A model generated the notes under the pieces. That model was given only the letters and a program-made list of their open reading frames with translations, searched no databases and was not told where the DNA came from. The position numbers and the translations under genes were made by a program. From Aplectana chamaeleonis (taxonomy: Eukaryota > Nematoda > Chromadorea > Rhabditida > Cosmocercidae), in assembly GCA_029168955.1 (NCBI GenBank), contig JAPDOI010001926.1:58769-122768 (forward strand): a DNA stretch of 64,000 nt, in the 5' to 3' direction. Below are positions 1 through 12,292 of this stretch, piece by piece (the stretch's first letter is position 1; every line of letters starts with the position of its first letter).

Positions 1-2680
1 GAGATACGTGATCCTCAAGGAAGGAAAGATTCCACGTGCCTAATCCTAGCTTCGATTTGAATGCAGTGTCAGCGTTCCACTCTACCATCAAGTGGTCCGC
101 GGCTAAATCCAGGGTCACGGTAGCACTGACTCACCACCAACTGCTGTTTTCCGTTTTGTGTACGCTCGTAAGAAGCCTCGCTCCTTCAACTACCTGTTTA
201 TCAGCAGCGATTATTTACATATGTGTACTTCTCTCACCTACAATTTCCTTGAACTATTAGCATCTAACACATGTGGATGTTGCATTATTATAGATTGGAC
301 TAAAGTTATAATTTATGAAAAACTAGCCTATGCGTGACATGAGAAGAACTCACAGTGAGCACATGAATCTTTCGCGCTCTTAGTGGCGACTTTACGCTGA
401 AATCAACGAGAAATTTCCCAGTCTTTTCTTGAGACAAGACTCCTACGGCGCTTTGTCTGTTACTTTTTGAACCTTTTCAAATCGGTTCTTGAGTGGGTTT
501 TACACAATTTTTGCAATGATGTGGAATGGCAGTGACGCCTCAGCCCACGTACTATGTAGCAGCGTCGGAGGTGCAAAAATTGCAAGACGTTCCCATGAGC
601 CTTTTGCACTTGTGTGAAAGCTACTCCCTTTTTCTCGAATTGTTGTCAAAAATTTATTGAATGGAATTTCAGACTTTTACATCAGTATCTAACTTGCATG
701 TTACTTGGATGTTTTTTAGCTCATGAAGAAAACACCATCAGAAGTGTTTTTGAATGAAAGAAACCATTAGTTTCTAATCGTTCCGTGTTTGTTCTCTAAC
801 AAGAATTGTGATTTATGACATTGGAATTGGAAAGACAGCAAGTTAGCCTAATGAGAAACCACGGACAAGTCGATTGATCGTTTTTTTGCAGATATCTTCT
901 TTTCTCTTTTTCACTGTTGGCTGTTTGGAATTTTCGCGCGGTTTAATTTATTACTGATTTGTGCTATTATTTTTTATCACGTGGGTATAATAATCTGCGA
1001 CAATAAAGAAAGATAAAAAAATCTAACCCAACTCTACCTACTTCTCTTCTTTTTACCCACTCTCTCATTAGATCCTTCGGATCACTGTGGCCATTATTGG
1101 TATACTTCAGCGACAGTGGCAGCGGCCCCAACGACGGAGTCCTCGCTGCTGCAGGGATTCGCTTTTGCGTACTTACATTTCAGTACATGCGCATCTGTAA
1201 GCCTGGTACTGTATTTCGGTAACTTTTAGTGACTCGTGTTACCACCGCTGATTCGCCAGCGAGAACCTCTTAATACCGGAAAAATATGAGAAAAGGTTTC
1301 GAATATTATAATTGACAAATTTTGCTTTGAATTTTCATTTTTTATGCCAGGGTTACGCTCTCGAAACTATAACACCCGTCAACGACACGTCGCTGCGACG
1401 GATACATGAAAACTGCTTCAGTGTTCCCGATACGATGTGTGATAGTTGGTGAAACCTGTCGCTGCAGCAACAATGAAGTATATCAATGGCCTTCGGCCTG
1501 CTTTAGAGTTCGATCGCCGTGTGATGCGATAGCATGATAAACATGAGAATTGATCGTTATCGCATCGAACGTCAATTCTCACTCGAAGCATGCTATAAAC
1601 CCCCTATGACCTGTTCATGAATAGAAGACGTACCCTGTCTCTCCTGCCAGTCATGACAACTCGGTTGCCCTTTTCTCATGCATAGATCAGTCATTAGCAG
1701 TCGTCAATGAACAATCCCGTATGTACTTCCCAACATCCAATCGTAGCCGAAGCTGTCAGCTGCTCTATGGCTAGCATTGTAAATTTGGCAGCTATCCTGC
1801 TGCGGAGCAACGATCCTGTGAAATAGCGACTCTTACAGAACATTCAAACACTACATACATTTGGAATCCTCTCTGCGTTGATGGTAAATCCATCCATTTG
1901 CGACGTCTTCACTAAGAGGTTGCCCTTTTCTTAACATCATGTCCGTGAAACCTCTCATATCAAGGGGATTTATGCATTTTTCATAATTAATCGGTCTTCC
2001 TGTGATTACTCTTACGTAAGCGCTAAGGTGCTGTCGTCGCATTAACGCGTGATTAGGATTTTGACGACATTATAGGCTCTCTAAGCACCCTGTTTGGCAA
2101 CATAGAATCTTTGCCTTTAGTATTGGACATCGACTATTCACTGTATGCCTATGAATATGAATAGGGAGTCAAGCCATTCCTCTGCTATCACGCTCCACTG
2201 CCCATATCTGCTTCCTACGTCACTCTGATCTTTTTCTTTGCTCTTAAGAAGATATTATATGCCATCTGGATTCCTCCTCATCCTCTACACTATTTATGTA
2301 CATCAAGCTACATCATCGTTGAAGTGCTTCAATTTTGCCGACTTCTTAGCTTAGGTTTATCAATTTTAGCAGCAGATGCGCGTTGCTGCATGTGGCTCTA
2401 CTTGACTATAGGAATTCTCTTCGGTTATACGATTGTGTTGATTGCGTTCTTCATGGGTTGGTGCACGTTGATACCAACAAGGTGAGATGTTTGATTAAAA
2501 TAGTAAAATCAGAAGGTAATAAATATATCTTCGACTCGGAATAGATAGAAATTCGGAAAGAAATCCAAATCGTTTCTAAAGCTCTATTTTGCACTGCAGT
2601 CAATTGCCAGCTCTATCTTTTGTTTGGAGAATGGAATTTATTTTTTCAAAAATGAAAGTCTGATAGTGTCAGCACCTTAG

Positions 2681-4929
2681 ACCAAATATTGAAAGAACTT
2701 CCCTCCAAAGTACGTCCGAGGCGCAGAAAAAGAAAGAAGCGATCGAAAAAACGCTCAATCGTAGAACCAGTCTGAAGCAGGAAACTAAAAGAAACATTTG
2801 TAGATGCCATCCGCGAAAGGAGATACCCTTCAGTGCAGTGAAGTCACCGCGACGGAACACAAAGTACATTGAGATCGACTCAGTCTCGTCAAGGTATTCT
2901 TTTACTTGTTTCCCCATATTATTAACATTCCTTCCATGAGAAAACTCAATATGCATATTCATTGAAGAGAACCTGACTCATACCGAAAACGCCAATGTTT
3001 AGTCGCGCTTTTTGATGAAATGAAATCACTCCGAATTTAATTATCCCTGAATGGAACTAGAGTTCCATTCAAAAAGTACATGAACAAACATAGAGTATCA
3101 ATTTACGCTCAGTCAGTATCTCGAGATTTTTTCAAAAGTTGTACTCGTACACCAATAAAGCAGGGCTGGGATTCATGAACGCAAACCATGGGCTACAGTT
3201 GGGTTTGCCTTCGAAGATTACGTGGAACTCGAGGAGCTCAATCAGCTTCACCGTAAGCCATACGATTTTTACTCCCATATATCGGACTCGATGGGCATTG
3301 AACATTCGAACCTCACCTCTGTGACCGTATCAACAAAACTAGGGAGCGAAAAGGTTACCCCATTCCCTACCCGAACCCGGAGCTTGGCCACCAATATATT
3401 TCTTCGCAAACTAAAATTTACGCGATGTAGCCAAGCAAATTTCGTTTTTAAATAGTGTGTATTGACCATTTTCTGGAACATCACGTCGACGTAACAGGCA
3501 GTCACGAATCTCTCCTACCCTCTTAAAGGCATCGTACGCGCTGAAAACCACTCACCGTTTTTTCAGTTAGAATGATTTTCTGGGCCCGCCTGAGAACGTA
3601 GAGAGAGTTGGTCCGCTTGAAAAATGCGTTATTGTGAAGATAAATGAGGTCGAATGTCTCAAATTCCGTCAAAAGAGGCCGGCCCTCCGTCAGTCATCTG
3701 GCACAATTTGCTGTCAGCCATCATATAAGTAACTGATCAACAATTGATACAGTACAACTGAGGGGAAATTGATGAAATATATTATACGATTACGTGAAGA
3801 ATGACTTTTCCGCACACATCGATTAACCTTTCCTTCTCAACAACTCACTTGAAAGAAAGATAAAGTTTATTTGATCGTGAGATCGTTGGTCAAAACAGCG
3901 ATCTCTAGCGATCGACTCTTCCTTCGATTGAGTTAATTTCGGTCTGAAAAAAGGGTTTTCGGTGATTTTTTTGCGGTTTTTTCAACGTTGCTGTTATATA
4001 GGAAACCATAGCTCTCATTATACATGGAAAACTCGAAAACGAAATCCATCGTGAACGATGCCTTTAACTTCAGATGACCCTCCCATTCACCCGCCAGGTA
4101 GCCGGAACCCCACCTGTCTACGCGGCGTTGAAGGATCATTCAGCAGCGGGTGGGCTTTACCCTTCTCAGGAAAGGGGCGCTCCCTCTGGAGTAGGGGCTG
4201 CGAATCTCAATATCGAAATCTCGGCGGGGCTTCGCTTTACATATATTTTCCTACGCCTTGTGATGTATGCTAATTATCAAAAATTTTCAGCACTTCCTTG
4301 GATATGCTGAAGCAAGTGCCACGCAAGTTTTCTGGAGCAACTCTTCACTCGCAGAAGAAAATGTCTCTGACAGTGCCCTCTCAGCCTCATCGCTACAATG
4401 ACTACCTGCATCCAAAGTACTCATTACCGCCAGTTAAAATCGATATCGGGGAAATTTCGGTTAGTTCTTTTTTCTTTGTGTTGGAAACGATAGACAAGTT
4501 ATGGATGTAAATAATGACATACGCCTTTCTCGCTAATCTTCGCAAGCCAATCCAAGCTTACTGCCCCAGTCATCTGCTATAAGTTGGCAGGCTATCGGCT
4601 TAAAACAGATTTTTGTGATTTGTTTGCTACATAGTACATGGTCTGGTAAGCTGCATCCTTGCGCATTGAAAAAAAGCCATCTCATTCTATGAATTGCTGG
4701 CAGCTGCTTCTCATATGCAAATGAGGCAAAGGCGTGTGGCGACAGAGGGCTTGCTTGCGAACAGTCGTATTTCTTAACAGTTTGACTTTATAGGTAGAGC
4801 ATATAGTACTGATTATTATGGTTGCAGTGGGAATACGAGCAGCTTCTGAAGACACCAGGGCGAGCTGTTCGCACGAGCGTCAGTCCATCGAGGCGTGAGA
4901 AGACCGCAGTTTCCTGTCCTGAGCTATGA
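2681..4929 (+). CDS. 3' end of an unrecognised multi-exon gene
   Basis: Three exons join in phase. Exon 2681-2893 follows an AG at 2679-2680 and ends in split codon AG before GTATTC. Exon 4291-4459 follows a strong AATTTTCAG and starts with the completing C. Exon 4828-4929 follows TTGCAG and ends in TGA at 4927-4929. The joined C-terminal segment is about 160 residues and very basic, with Lys/Arg-rich stretches in the first exon, a proline-rich middle and a Ser/Arg tail. I recognise no domain or family; a cytoskeletal or nuclear adaptor tail would fit the composition, but that is a guess. The 5' exons must lie upstream, possibly outside the window. The 1.4-kb intron holds a foldback element at 3523-4067 and possible cassette exons. 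An AATAAA at 5427-5432 could be the poly(A) signal, although it is distant. Confidence 0.5.
3164..3353 (+). CDS. Possible cassette exon inside the intron of the preceding gene
   Basis: After an AG at 3162-3163 a 63-codon frame reads through an acidic, Tyr/His-rich segment with coding-like composition. Its 5' phase matches the split codon at the end of exon 2681-2893. Its exit at AAG/GTTACC is phase 0, and an alternative strong donor GTAAGC near 3255 is phase 1. Neither fits the acceptor phase of exon 4291-4459, so it cannot be placed with that exon without a further exon. It may be an alternative exon, a relic or chance. Confidence 0.2.
3523..4067. repeat. Foldback element, AAAGGCATCG subfamily
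   Basis: The left end reads CTTAAAGGCATCGTACGC and the right end CGTGAACGATGCCTTTAA, inverted copies of each other around a 545-bp non-coding body. A second, inverted and longer member lies at 11056-12056, sharing internal blocks such as the GGGCCCAGAAAATCAT region and the block around TTTGCTGTCAGCCATCA. The ends belong to the wider TTAAAGGC superfamily seen across the window. Confidence 0.7.
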
Positions 4930-4999
4930 TTCCTTACTTGTCCATCTTGCTATTTAGACGGCTGTCTTCCTCGGGCCGATTGTGATTTGTGACTTCAAG

Positions 5000-5845
5000 A
5001 CCTCTACGTACTTTTCTGTAATTCCTTTATATTCGGGACATTATGGGTTTCAAACGGGTTGTGGTATCGAGTTTTTCGTAGTCGGCAACGCCTGGCATTT
5101 TTTTTGTATTTGAGGAAACATCTATCCTCCTCCACAGGAGATCTCTTCTGTTTCCCCTGGAAACTTTTCTATCTTGAAAGTGTCTCGTTTCCCTGTTCAT
5201 AGGAACGTAGGCTTTATAAAACTCATGTAGGGGTATTCTATTTGTGGCAAATCTGGCTGCTCTTTCTTCATACTTATGTATTCAAAATCATGTTTTTAAT
5301 TTTGCCTCACTTCGAGAGGGTCCACATGTCGCTTTAGTTTCTCCTGTATCAAGAGAAACAACCGACTGCATGCTCAGCCAGATAATCAAGCGTCAGTATT
5401 GGTGCCTTTCTGTACATATTCTGATTAATAAATTATTTGGTTCACTTGCTTTCCCTTCTCTCAGGTTATATATCAGTAGATGATTGATATGCGTTACAGT
5501 GGACAAAGATGATAAAGCAATCATGGCTGGACAACAACTTTCCCGACGAAAACAATGATTTCTGTCTGAGAAATTTCCAAGATCCCTGACAGCTTCACGA
5601 GATGCTCGTCGAAAAACTATCAAATTTCCACAAGAAGAATGAGGAAATAATGGCATCGCTTCAACTACTCACATGAGGAAGTGTTCTTGAAAGTAAGCGT
5701 GGAGAAGGGGGATGAGTTCCGTACACTGTTTGAGTCGCATCTGCCACAAACCCCATCTGTTCTTCACCGGCTAGTTCCTCGTTCGTAGTCTTAATACGCG
5801 GTATAAGTGCCTATCTCTAACATAGATACCCTCTATAAAACGTCG
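5000..5845. other. Stretch without recognised gene
   Basis: I see no convincing exon or repeat boundary here. It contains only the candidate poly(A) signal at 5427-5432 that could serve the gene ending at 4929. Confidence 0.4.
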
Positions 5846-5849
5846 TAAG

Positions 5850-6131
5850 GTGCGTCCGAATGAGAATGGTGGCCCATGCGGCCGGCGTGCTTGGCAGGCG
5901 GCCGTCGCGTTTGCCGCTCTTGGACGAGCATGGGAAAAGTCCCCACCGCCATCGACTACGAACGGGCCGGCACCGGCTGGAAGCAAGCACCCTGCCGATC
6001 AATCAGCTCTGCAGACGATGGGAGAGGGGACGGCCGTCGTTGAAATCCAACACTCGTCCGAGGGCGGCACATGCGACGACCGCCTGCCAAGCACGCCGGC
6101 CGCGTGGGCCGCCATTCTCATTCGGGCGCAC
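5850..6131. repeat. GC-rich foldback MITE
   Basis: A left arm starting GTGCGTCCGAATGAGAATGG is repeated inverted at the right end as CCATTCTCATTCGGGCGCAC. The arms run roughly 85 bp with mismatches and are rich in GCCGGC and GGCGGCC. Open frames through it on both strands are a by-product of high GC and symmetry. A flanking motif, CTCTATAAAACGTCGTAA at about 5831, recurs at 6585, and the segment 6150-6240 recurs at 6640-6735, so the whole block is locally duplicated. Confidence 0.65.
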
Positions 6132-6918
6132 TTTGATTCACATCATCTGAGGTGCGAGCGGCCCGCGCGATGCCTCAGTCTCTGCCTGCCCATCGCTCTC
6201 TCCCTATCTCTAACCTCCACTCCGCACCAGCTCGCGTAGGAACCATGTGAATTTCGCCGTTTTATCGCCTGTATACAGCAAGGCCTGAGAAGCAAGTAGC
6301 CGTGCCTGTACTCGTCGGCCACAGTGATGAGTCAGAAAACAATGTCTTCTTTCGAATGTATTATAGATATTCCTCCTTAGTGATGGAAATAGGCAAAAAC
6401 CTCTCACGAAATCTCGACTACAATCAGAACGATTTCCAGACGTGCATTTAAAATTTGTGACATCATCGCCTCAGAACATAGCACATGACACTACTCACAG
6501 TCGACACGGATCACTGTGTCGTGAGTGATTCACTTGGCGCAACTCTTGCGCACCTTGGTGCAAACTCTGTGCAAGTAGCATATCCTCTATAAAACGTCGT
6601 AAATCTCACGACTCGTGGCGATAGCGGTGCGGGCGATTCTGCTCCCTCCGTCTGTCATACGCTCTCTCACTCTCTCTAACCGCCGCTCCGCACCAGCGCG
6701 CGTAGAAACCATGAGAAATTCGCGGTTTCATAGCCTTTTGTGCTACATGCAGCCAGCATGCGCTAATGTATTGTACACCGTCGGAGTTTTCAGTCCGATC
6801 AATTGACCACGTACCAGTGATATCGCGACGTCGTTTTCGTTCGAGACGATTGACGCGGACGCCGCGGAAATTAAAAGCATTCAAATCATTGAGCAGACTG
6901 GAAATTATGAAGCAATAT

Positions 6919-7178
6919 ACTGTGCTTCTCTGGGCTAAATTCCTGTCCGCGATCGCGTCTCGTCACGCTTTGCGGGGCGCTTTCGGGTCGGAAGAGTTTC
7001 CAGTGAGGCAGCCGCCGATCTGTTGACTCTAGGTGGGTTTTAGAGACACTAAACAAAATTTTAGACAATTATATAAAAGCCGTATCGAGTCGGCTCTGGC
7101 GGCTGAGTGGAGAGCGTGCGGCCGCAGAGCGCGTCGAGACGCGATTGCGGTCCGGAAATTGGCTCAGAGAAGCACAGT
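6919..7178. repeat. MITE, CTGTGCTTCTC family, copy 1
   Basis: Terminal inverted repeats CTGTGCTTCTCTGG and the matching CAGAGAAGCACAG are flanked by TA on both sides. The body contains GC-rich inverted blocks around GCGGCCGC and CGAGTCGG. Other copies are at 37240-37521 (most intact) and 12084-12291 (truncated), with a fragment at 46284-46330. TA flanks suggest mobilisation by a Tc1/mariner-type transposase, which is inference. Confidence 0.7.
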
Positions 7179-7207
7179 ATATTTCACACTGACTGATAGC
7201 CAACGAA

Positions 7208-7680
7208 GGGCTTAAGTGTTCACGAGGAAAAAGTTGCACGTGTTTTTGGCTTTTACGTAAGCTTTGGGTCCCTCTAAGAAGATTAAGAACGGAAGTGCGA
7301 CGAAAAACGGACGGTAAGTGGGTGAAAATCTCGTGGGCCAGCCAACCCATTGGGCCACTCCGCCCACTTCCTATAACAGTTCCCCTGAATTCGTGGTTAG
7401 ATGAGCGATGGTTTCCGAACAAAAGCCCCGTTCTTCCCTTCAATCTCAACGTCTCTCTTTACTCAGGTCAGCTCGCACACATCGGCTGCAAAAAACGGGA
7501 GTCAAGAGCCTCGGACAACTCGTCCGCAATGCTTCCCTTGCTGAATTTCGAGGGGCTATAACTCCGTTTCCAGGGGGTCTTGTACGATTCCAGGAACATC
7601 ATTAAAATCAGCATGCGACCGTTTTCAATTAGACGGAGAAACGGATAAACGACTTTTATCGCGAACACTGCCTTTAAGCA
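7208..7680. repeat. Foldback-type repeat, family c (TTAAAGGCAGTG ends), copy 1
   Basis: Ends GCTTAAGTGTTCACGA and CGCGAACACTGCCTTTAAG are imperfect inverted copies. The body contains AAGCTTTGGGTCCCTCTA and the TCGGACAACTCGTCC block. The same body recurs at about 26900-27422 and 45370-45860, with a fragment at about 20790-20900. Short frames through it look non-coding. Confidence 0.6.
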
Positions 7681-7689
7681 CGAGAATGA

Positions 7690-9110
7690 TTTCCCGGTGA
7701 ATTTAATTTTACGAAGGGCAACCATTCTTAGGAATCCAGAGGTCGGATAACAAACTGCTTAAAATTTATCCAGGGGTTACTCAGGGCGCCAAACACAAAC
7801 ACACTTTGAATTTTTTGAAGCAGGCGGTAGGTTTATTCACTCATTCACATTTTTTAGGCTGAAAAATGTATAGCCTCCTATCTTCCAAAATATAAGCCGG
7901 GAGGGGCTGCAGCGTCGCGCGGTGCGGATCGAAAGTGAGATTTCCTATGATGATTGTTCTTTTATTGTTTAAAATTATTCGTTATAGTATACAGCCCGAT
8001 GGGCTATAAAGTTTGAAAAGAAAAACTAAACAGTCGTTGGTAAAACTGGAAATAATCCGGTGTGATTTGCTTGAAACGCCCCATCCGGGTTACCTACTAC
8101 TTAAACAAATAAATCTATAAAAAAATAAATAAGTACTGTCTGGAGGATAGACCGTACATTACCTTGGCAACTGAAAAGGGACTAAATGACGTTTTATATT
8201 TAAAGAATAAAAATTACTACTCTCAGTAAATGTGGCCATTCAAAATGAAATGTGCATTCTTCGAAACATTGGCCTATTGAAACTGCCTCCGATTACTCGA
8301 TTACTCTGAACAAAGTCATTGGCGCTTTCAAAGTTTTTCCGATGAGTAAGGATAAGGATGAGTATCCATCAAGCAATGTTTGTGGTGTTCCGATTTTTTT
8401 TTATGAGGTAGGCTCTAAACTTGTGTGTGGGAGTAAATAACTGCCCGGAACACGATTTGGGCCCCTAGTAAACCTCCAATTCGCCTGATTTATTCATGCT
8501 GACTTTTGAATTGGCAGCTGGCTGTCAACGCGGAGACAAGTTGAAGGATAGCAGGCAAGGGCACCGGCGCAATACCTGACGGGGTCGATAACTTAAATTG
8601 GAGAGATGGACTTCACAGTTCGTTATGAAAGCGAAAGAACCCTGGTATTCCAGCCCAAATACAAATAGCATGTCATGACTTGGGATGAAATTTGGAAAGA
8701 GACGCAAAGTTTCGACACACGGGTTTCTGTAGGACTTCCGATAACGTTGGCAAGACGTCGCCGAAAGTAGGTAGAGCTTTAGGTGTCGACATATTGACCT
8801 AAGTTACCAGCAGTAGCTTGCGGTTACGAATTATTGCTGGGCCAAAAATCGGGCTCGTCATAGGCACTGTTTTATTGGGGAAACGTTGGAGTGTGCAGAT
8901 CTAAATAGTATAATTTCGAAGGCTTTCCGTATATGGGTACTGGCGCACGATTGCATCACGAAAATCTGTCGGGAATGTGATCACGCGTACTCTGGTTGCG
9001 ATAGTCGTTGAAGTAATCGGGTCCAGAGTGACGTCCATCGCAGCTCCGCAAACTGTCGGGAACAGCCGGGGACAACGCAAGCATCTTCTGTCTGTTGACT
9101 GGAATTTATG
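7690..9110. other. Stretch without recognised gene
   Basis: AT-rich sequence with only short, unconvincing open frames on both strands. I found no splice-flanked exon, tandem repeat or terminal inverted repeat that I can defend. Confidence 0.35.
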
Positions 9111-9228
9111 GCGGAACTCTAAATATGGATATGTCCACGTTTTCGCGTAGTTATTTGTGTACGCGTAAAAGTTAGTGAGAGTGCGCGTGCGCACGCGAAG
9201 GTAAGTGCGCGTGTGCATCTGTGAACTT

Positions 9229-9247
9229 TATGTGTGTGTGTGTGTGT

Positions 9248-9315
<68 letters not shown>

Positions 9316-9330
9316 GTGTGTGCTTGTACA
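9229..9330. repeat. (TG)n microsatellite
   Basis: About 100 bp of almost pure TG with few interruptions. It sits in a wider stretch (about 9110-9520 and 9640-9780) rich in TGTGTG, GTGCGCG and GTACGCG purine-pyrimidine alternation. The apparent Thr/His and Cys/Val polypeptides here are artefacts of the dinucleotide repeat. Confidence 0.95.
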
Positions 9331-9773
9331 CGCACGCGCGTAGGCGCGTTTGTGCGAGCGGGTGTGTAGGCGCGAAAATGCGCGTAAGTACGCGTATTCG
9401 CGTGAATGCGTTCATTGTGTAATATGAGCATACGCATGCGTTTGTGCATATAGCATGTGCATACACATTTGTATGTGCATATGCGCAGGCATGTGTTTGA
9501 AAGTCGACAGGGATCACATTAATACTTGGCGCTCTTGTTGTGCGTTGGCGCAATTATAACATGTACGCACCGAGCTTGCGCAAACGTACAATAAAGAACG
9601 CAAAGTAACATTGCGATCACTGCTCGCTGTAAGTGAATAGTGCGCGTGTGTACTACATATGAATACATATGACGTACACGTCTTTTCGTGAACGAAATTG
9701 GGCGACTGTGGTCGCGTGCTTATGAATGCGTGCGTGTGTGTGCATGTAATCACTGTGTGCATGAGTGCAAATG

Positions 9774-9981
9774 TGTATAGTGGAGTCCACCAAGAGTTTC
9801 TCATTTACTTATGAATTAGAAGCGGTCGGCTGGGGATCAATGTGCATGAATCCCATACCAGCACGCTCGATATCGATTGAGCGAGAGCGGTTGTGCTGTA
9901 ATGAGTTTCATGTTCATTGATCTCCAATCGACCGCTTCTCATTGATAAGAGAATGAGACACTTTTGGAGGACTCCACTATA
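9774..9981. repeat. 210-bp palindromic element
   Basis: The ends GTGTATAGTGGAGTCC and GGACTCCACTATACAC are perfect inverted copies. Symmetry continues inward through the AGAAGCGGTCG and CGACCGCTTCT blocks to a centre near GCTCGATATCGATTGAGC. It carries no coding frame and looks like a foldback MITE inserted in the GT-rich tract. Confidence 0.75.
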
Positions 9982-9989
9982 CACGTAAG

Positions 9990-11050
9990 GACGCAGGGAT
10001 ATGCTCGTTTTGTGTAGGAGCATGTGCCACTGTACATACGCGCGCATGAGCATCCATGAACGCGCATAGATCTTCGTGAGTCTTGCGAGCTTGTATATAC
10101 TAGGAAGGTACATATGTGCACATATACACACCAGCACGCGTGTCCGTGTGCTTATAGGCGCGCAGGGGCGTACTTGCGTTTTCGCAAATGCCGGTGAGTG
10201 TGCGCGTGGTGCTCCCATGCGGGTGAGTGTGCACTGATACGGGTGCGTTCACAAGTTGCAGTACCCGTGAAAACAACCAAGCATATCAGTCATAATAATA
10301 GCTTGCGCAGATATGGATGTAAAGCATTTCCAGCGTCGCTACTCGAGCGAAGCTGGCAATGGGCTTAACTACAAGTTCGAAAAGGTCCGAGCGCACGATT
10401 GCTGAAAGAAGGGTAGAAGCGTGCGTTCATGCTTTCTTGTGTCGTTTGGGACTCCACAATGGCTTAGTGGCTTATTCGGGTCATAAGGCCACAATTCCTG
10501 ACTCTGACGGAATTTGCAAACTTTTTGATTGGTTACTAGAGGTAACTAGAAAAATGGGGAGAAATCTTGTAGTAAATTTCTGATAATTCAACAGAATAAC
10601 TTAAAGTCAAATATTACGGAAATTTGTCCAATTGATTTCTTGAAATTAAAGATAATTGCACATTTACCAGAGATTAGTGAGAAACTTTTTGTGAAGTTCT
10701 GGTACATTTTGGATCTGAAACAGACCATACTCTCTAGGCGGAGAGTGCATATGATGAGTTCTCTACGAAAATCAAGCCCTTGCGGGACTCCAACCATGAA
10801 TGCGTAGCATGCGTCTGGCATGAACACGACTAGGCCACAACCTTTGATCGTTGTACTTGCTACAACCAGCCGGGTTTCGCCAACCATTTTCACTCGGCTG
10901 ACTTGGGTTTACTAGTGTGCTTGTGTGGATTTGCCGTTTCTTTGAAGTTTCCTGCAGATGACAGGGGATATAACGCCATTTGTCTGGCGTAGCCTACCTC
11001 AGTGTTGGGAAATCTGCAAACCGACGTCAAAAACCAACTGACCACTACAG
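9990..11050. other. Stretch without recognised gene
   Basis: A GT-rich first part fades into AT-rich sequence. Frames here are short and lack splice context. No repeat family could be assigned. Confidence 0.35.
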
Positions 11051-11055
11051 AGAAA

Positions 11056-12056
11056 TTTAGAGGCATCGTTCACGATCGATTTCGTTTTTGAGTTTTCCAT
11101 ATGTAATGAGAGCTCTAGCACCCAGTATAACAGCTACGTTCAAAAAACGGCGAAAAATAACTAAAAACCCCTTTTGCAGACCGAAATTTATTTCAATCGA
11201 CTTATAATAAAGGAAGAGTCGATCGTTGGAGATCGCTGTTTTGACCCATGATCTCACGATCAAATGAAGTTTATCCTCCTTTCAAGTAATTTTTGGAGGA
11301 GGGAAGTTCAATCGATATGTGTAGTAGAGTCATTCTTCACGCAATCGTGGAGTAAATTCCATCAACTTGCCCTCAGTTGTACTGTATCCGTTGTTGATCA
11401 TTTACTTATGTGATGGCTGACAGCAAATTGTGCCAGACGACCGAGGCTCCGTCCATACGTGGCGAGAGCTTGCGATTACGCGAAATCGATGGTCATCGTG
11501 GGCACACGATTCGCTAGCCGCTCGCAGGCGCTCCTTCTCGCGCGCCCTCGCGCGCTCGCTCTCGCGCGCTTGCGCCAGCCCCACGAAGCAAGCAGCAAGT
11601 TTCAAGCTTACTGCTCAATCACTAAAGTAGGTGGCATTAAACCTGTATCAAAGCTACTGCCCTGGTTTTCAAAATCCCTCCACGGAAGTCGAGAACCGTT
11701 GGAAATCATCAGCCTTTGCGCCGACTCGAGCGATTGATCACCCGGTCAAACGTTTTCAATCGAATCAACACGAGGTAAGGGATGTTTGCGTGTGTTAATT
11801 TGCGGGCACGGGCTGCTCCAGCGTTGAGGAGCGTCGAGAGGCGCACAGCAGCGGGAACACCCGCTCTCGCAACGTATGGACGCTGCCTGACGGAGGGCTG
11901 GCCTCATTTGACAGAATTTGAGACATTCAATCTTAATTATCTTCACAATAAAGCGTTTTTAACCGATAAACTCTCCCTACGTTCTTAGGTGGGCCCAGAA
12001 AATCATTTGAACCGGAAAAACGGTGAGTGGTTTTCAGCCTGTACGATGCCTTTAAG
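11056..12056. repeat. Foldback element, AAAGGCATCG subfamily, inverted copy with nested insertion
   Basis: This is the reverse complement of the element at 3523-4067. It starts AGAGGCATCGTTCACGAT and ends GTACGATGCCTTTAAG. It is about 450 bp longer because a second element lies near its middle (about 11445-11885). Confidence 0.65.
11445..11885. repeat. Nested MITE
   Basis: Ends GTCCATACGTGGCGAGAGC and GCTCTCGCAACGTATGGAC are inverted copies with one mismatch. The sequence is absent at the matching point of the related copy at 3523-4067, which marks it as a later insertion. The interior contains a CGCGCTCGC-rich segment and an inverted GAGCGGC block, and no credible gene. Confidence 0.6.
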
Positions 12057-12083
12057 GCAAGCTCAGACATTGTGCACCACATA

Positions 12084-12291
12084 CTGTGCTTCTGGGCATA
12101 ATTCCGGTCCGCTTGCGCCTCAACACGCTTCGCGGCCGCACGCGCTCAATTCAGTCGAGTTTCGAGCTCCAAAGCCGACTCGATATGGCTTTTTTATACA
12201 GCTTTCTTCAATTTTGTTTAGTTTCCAGTTTTTAAAACCCACCCAGAGTCAACACACCGTCGGCTGCGGCGTTGGAAGCTCTTCCGACTAG
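12084..12291. repeat. MITE, CTGTGCTTCTC family, truncated copy
   Basis: It starts with CTGTGCTTCTGGG after TA and follows the copy at 37240-37521 until about 12291, where it is cut off by the next repeat. Confidence 0.65.
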
Positions 12292-12292
12292 G

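Noticed and set aside
1072..1826. Three possible exons (1072-1196, 1351-1448, 1701-1826) with plausible splice signals and coding-like composition
   Set aside because: Their phases do not join in order, each is only 33-42 codons and no motif is recognisable, so chance cannot be excluded.
5771..6239. Alanine/arginine/proline-rich frames on both strands
   Set aside because: They follow the two arms of a GC-rich foldback and mirror each other.
9119..9553. Long minus-strand frame rich in His-Thr repeats
   Set aside because: It is the translation of the TG microsatellite and neighbouring GT-rich sequence.
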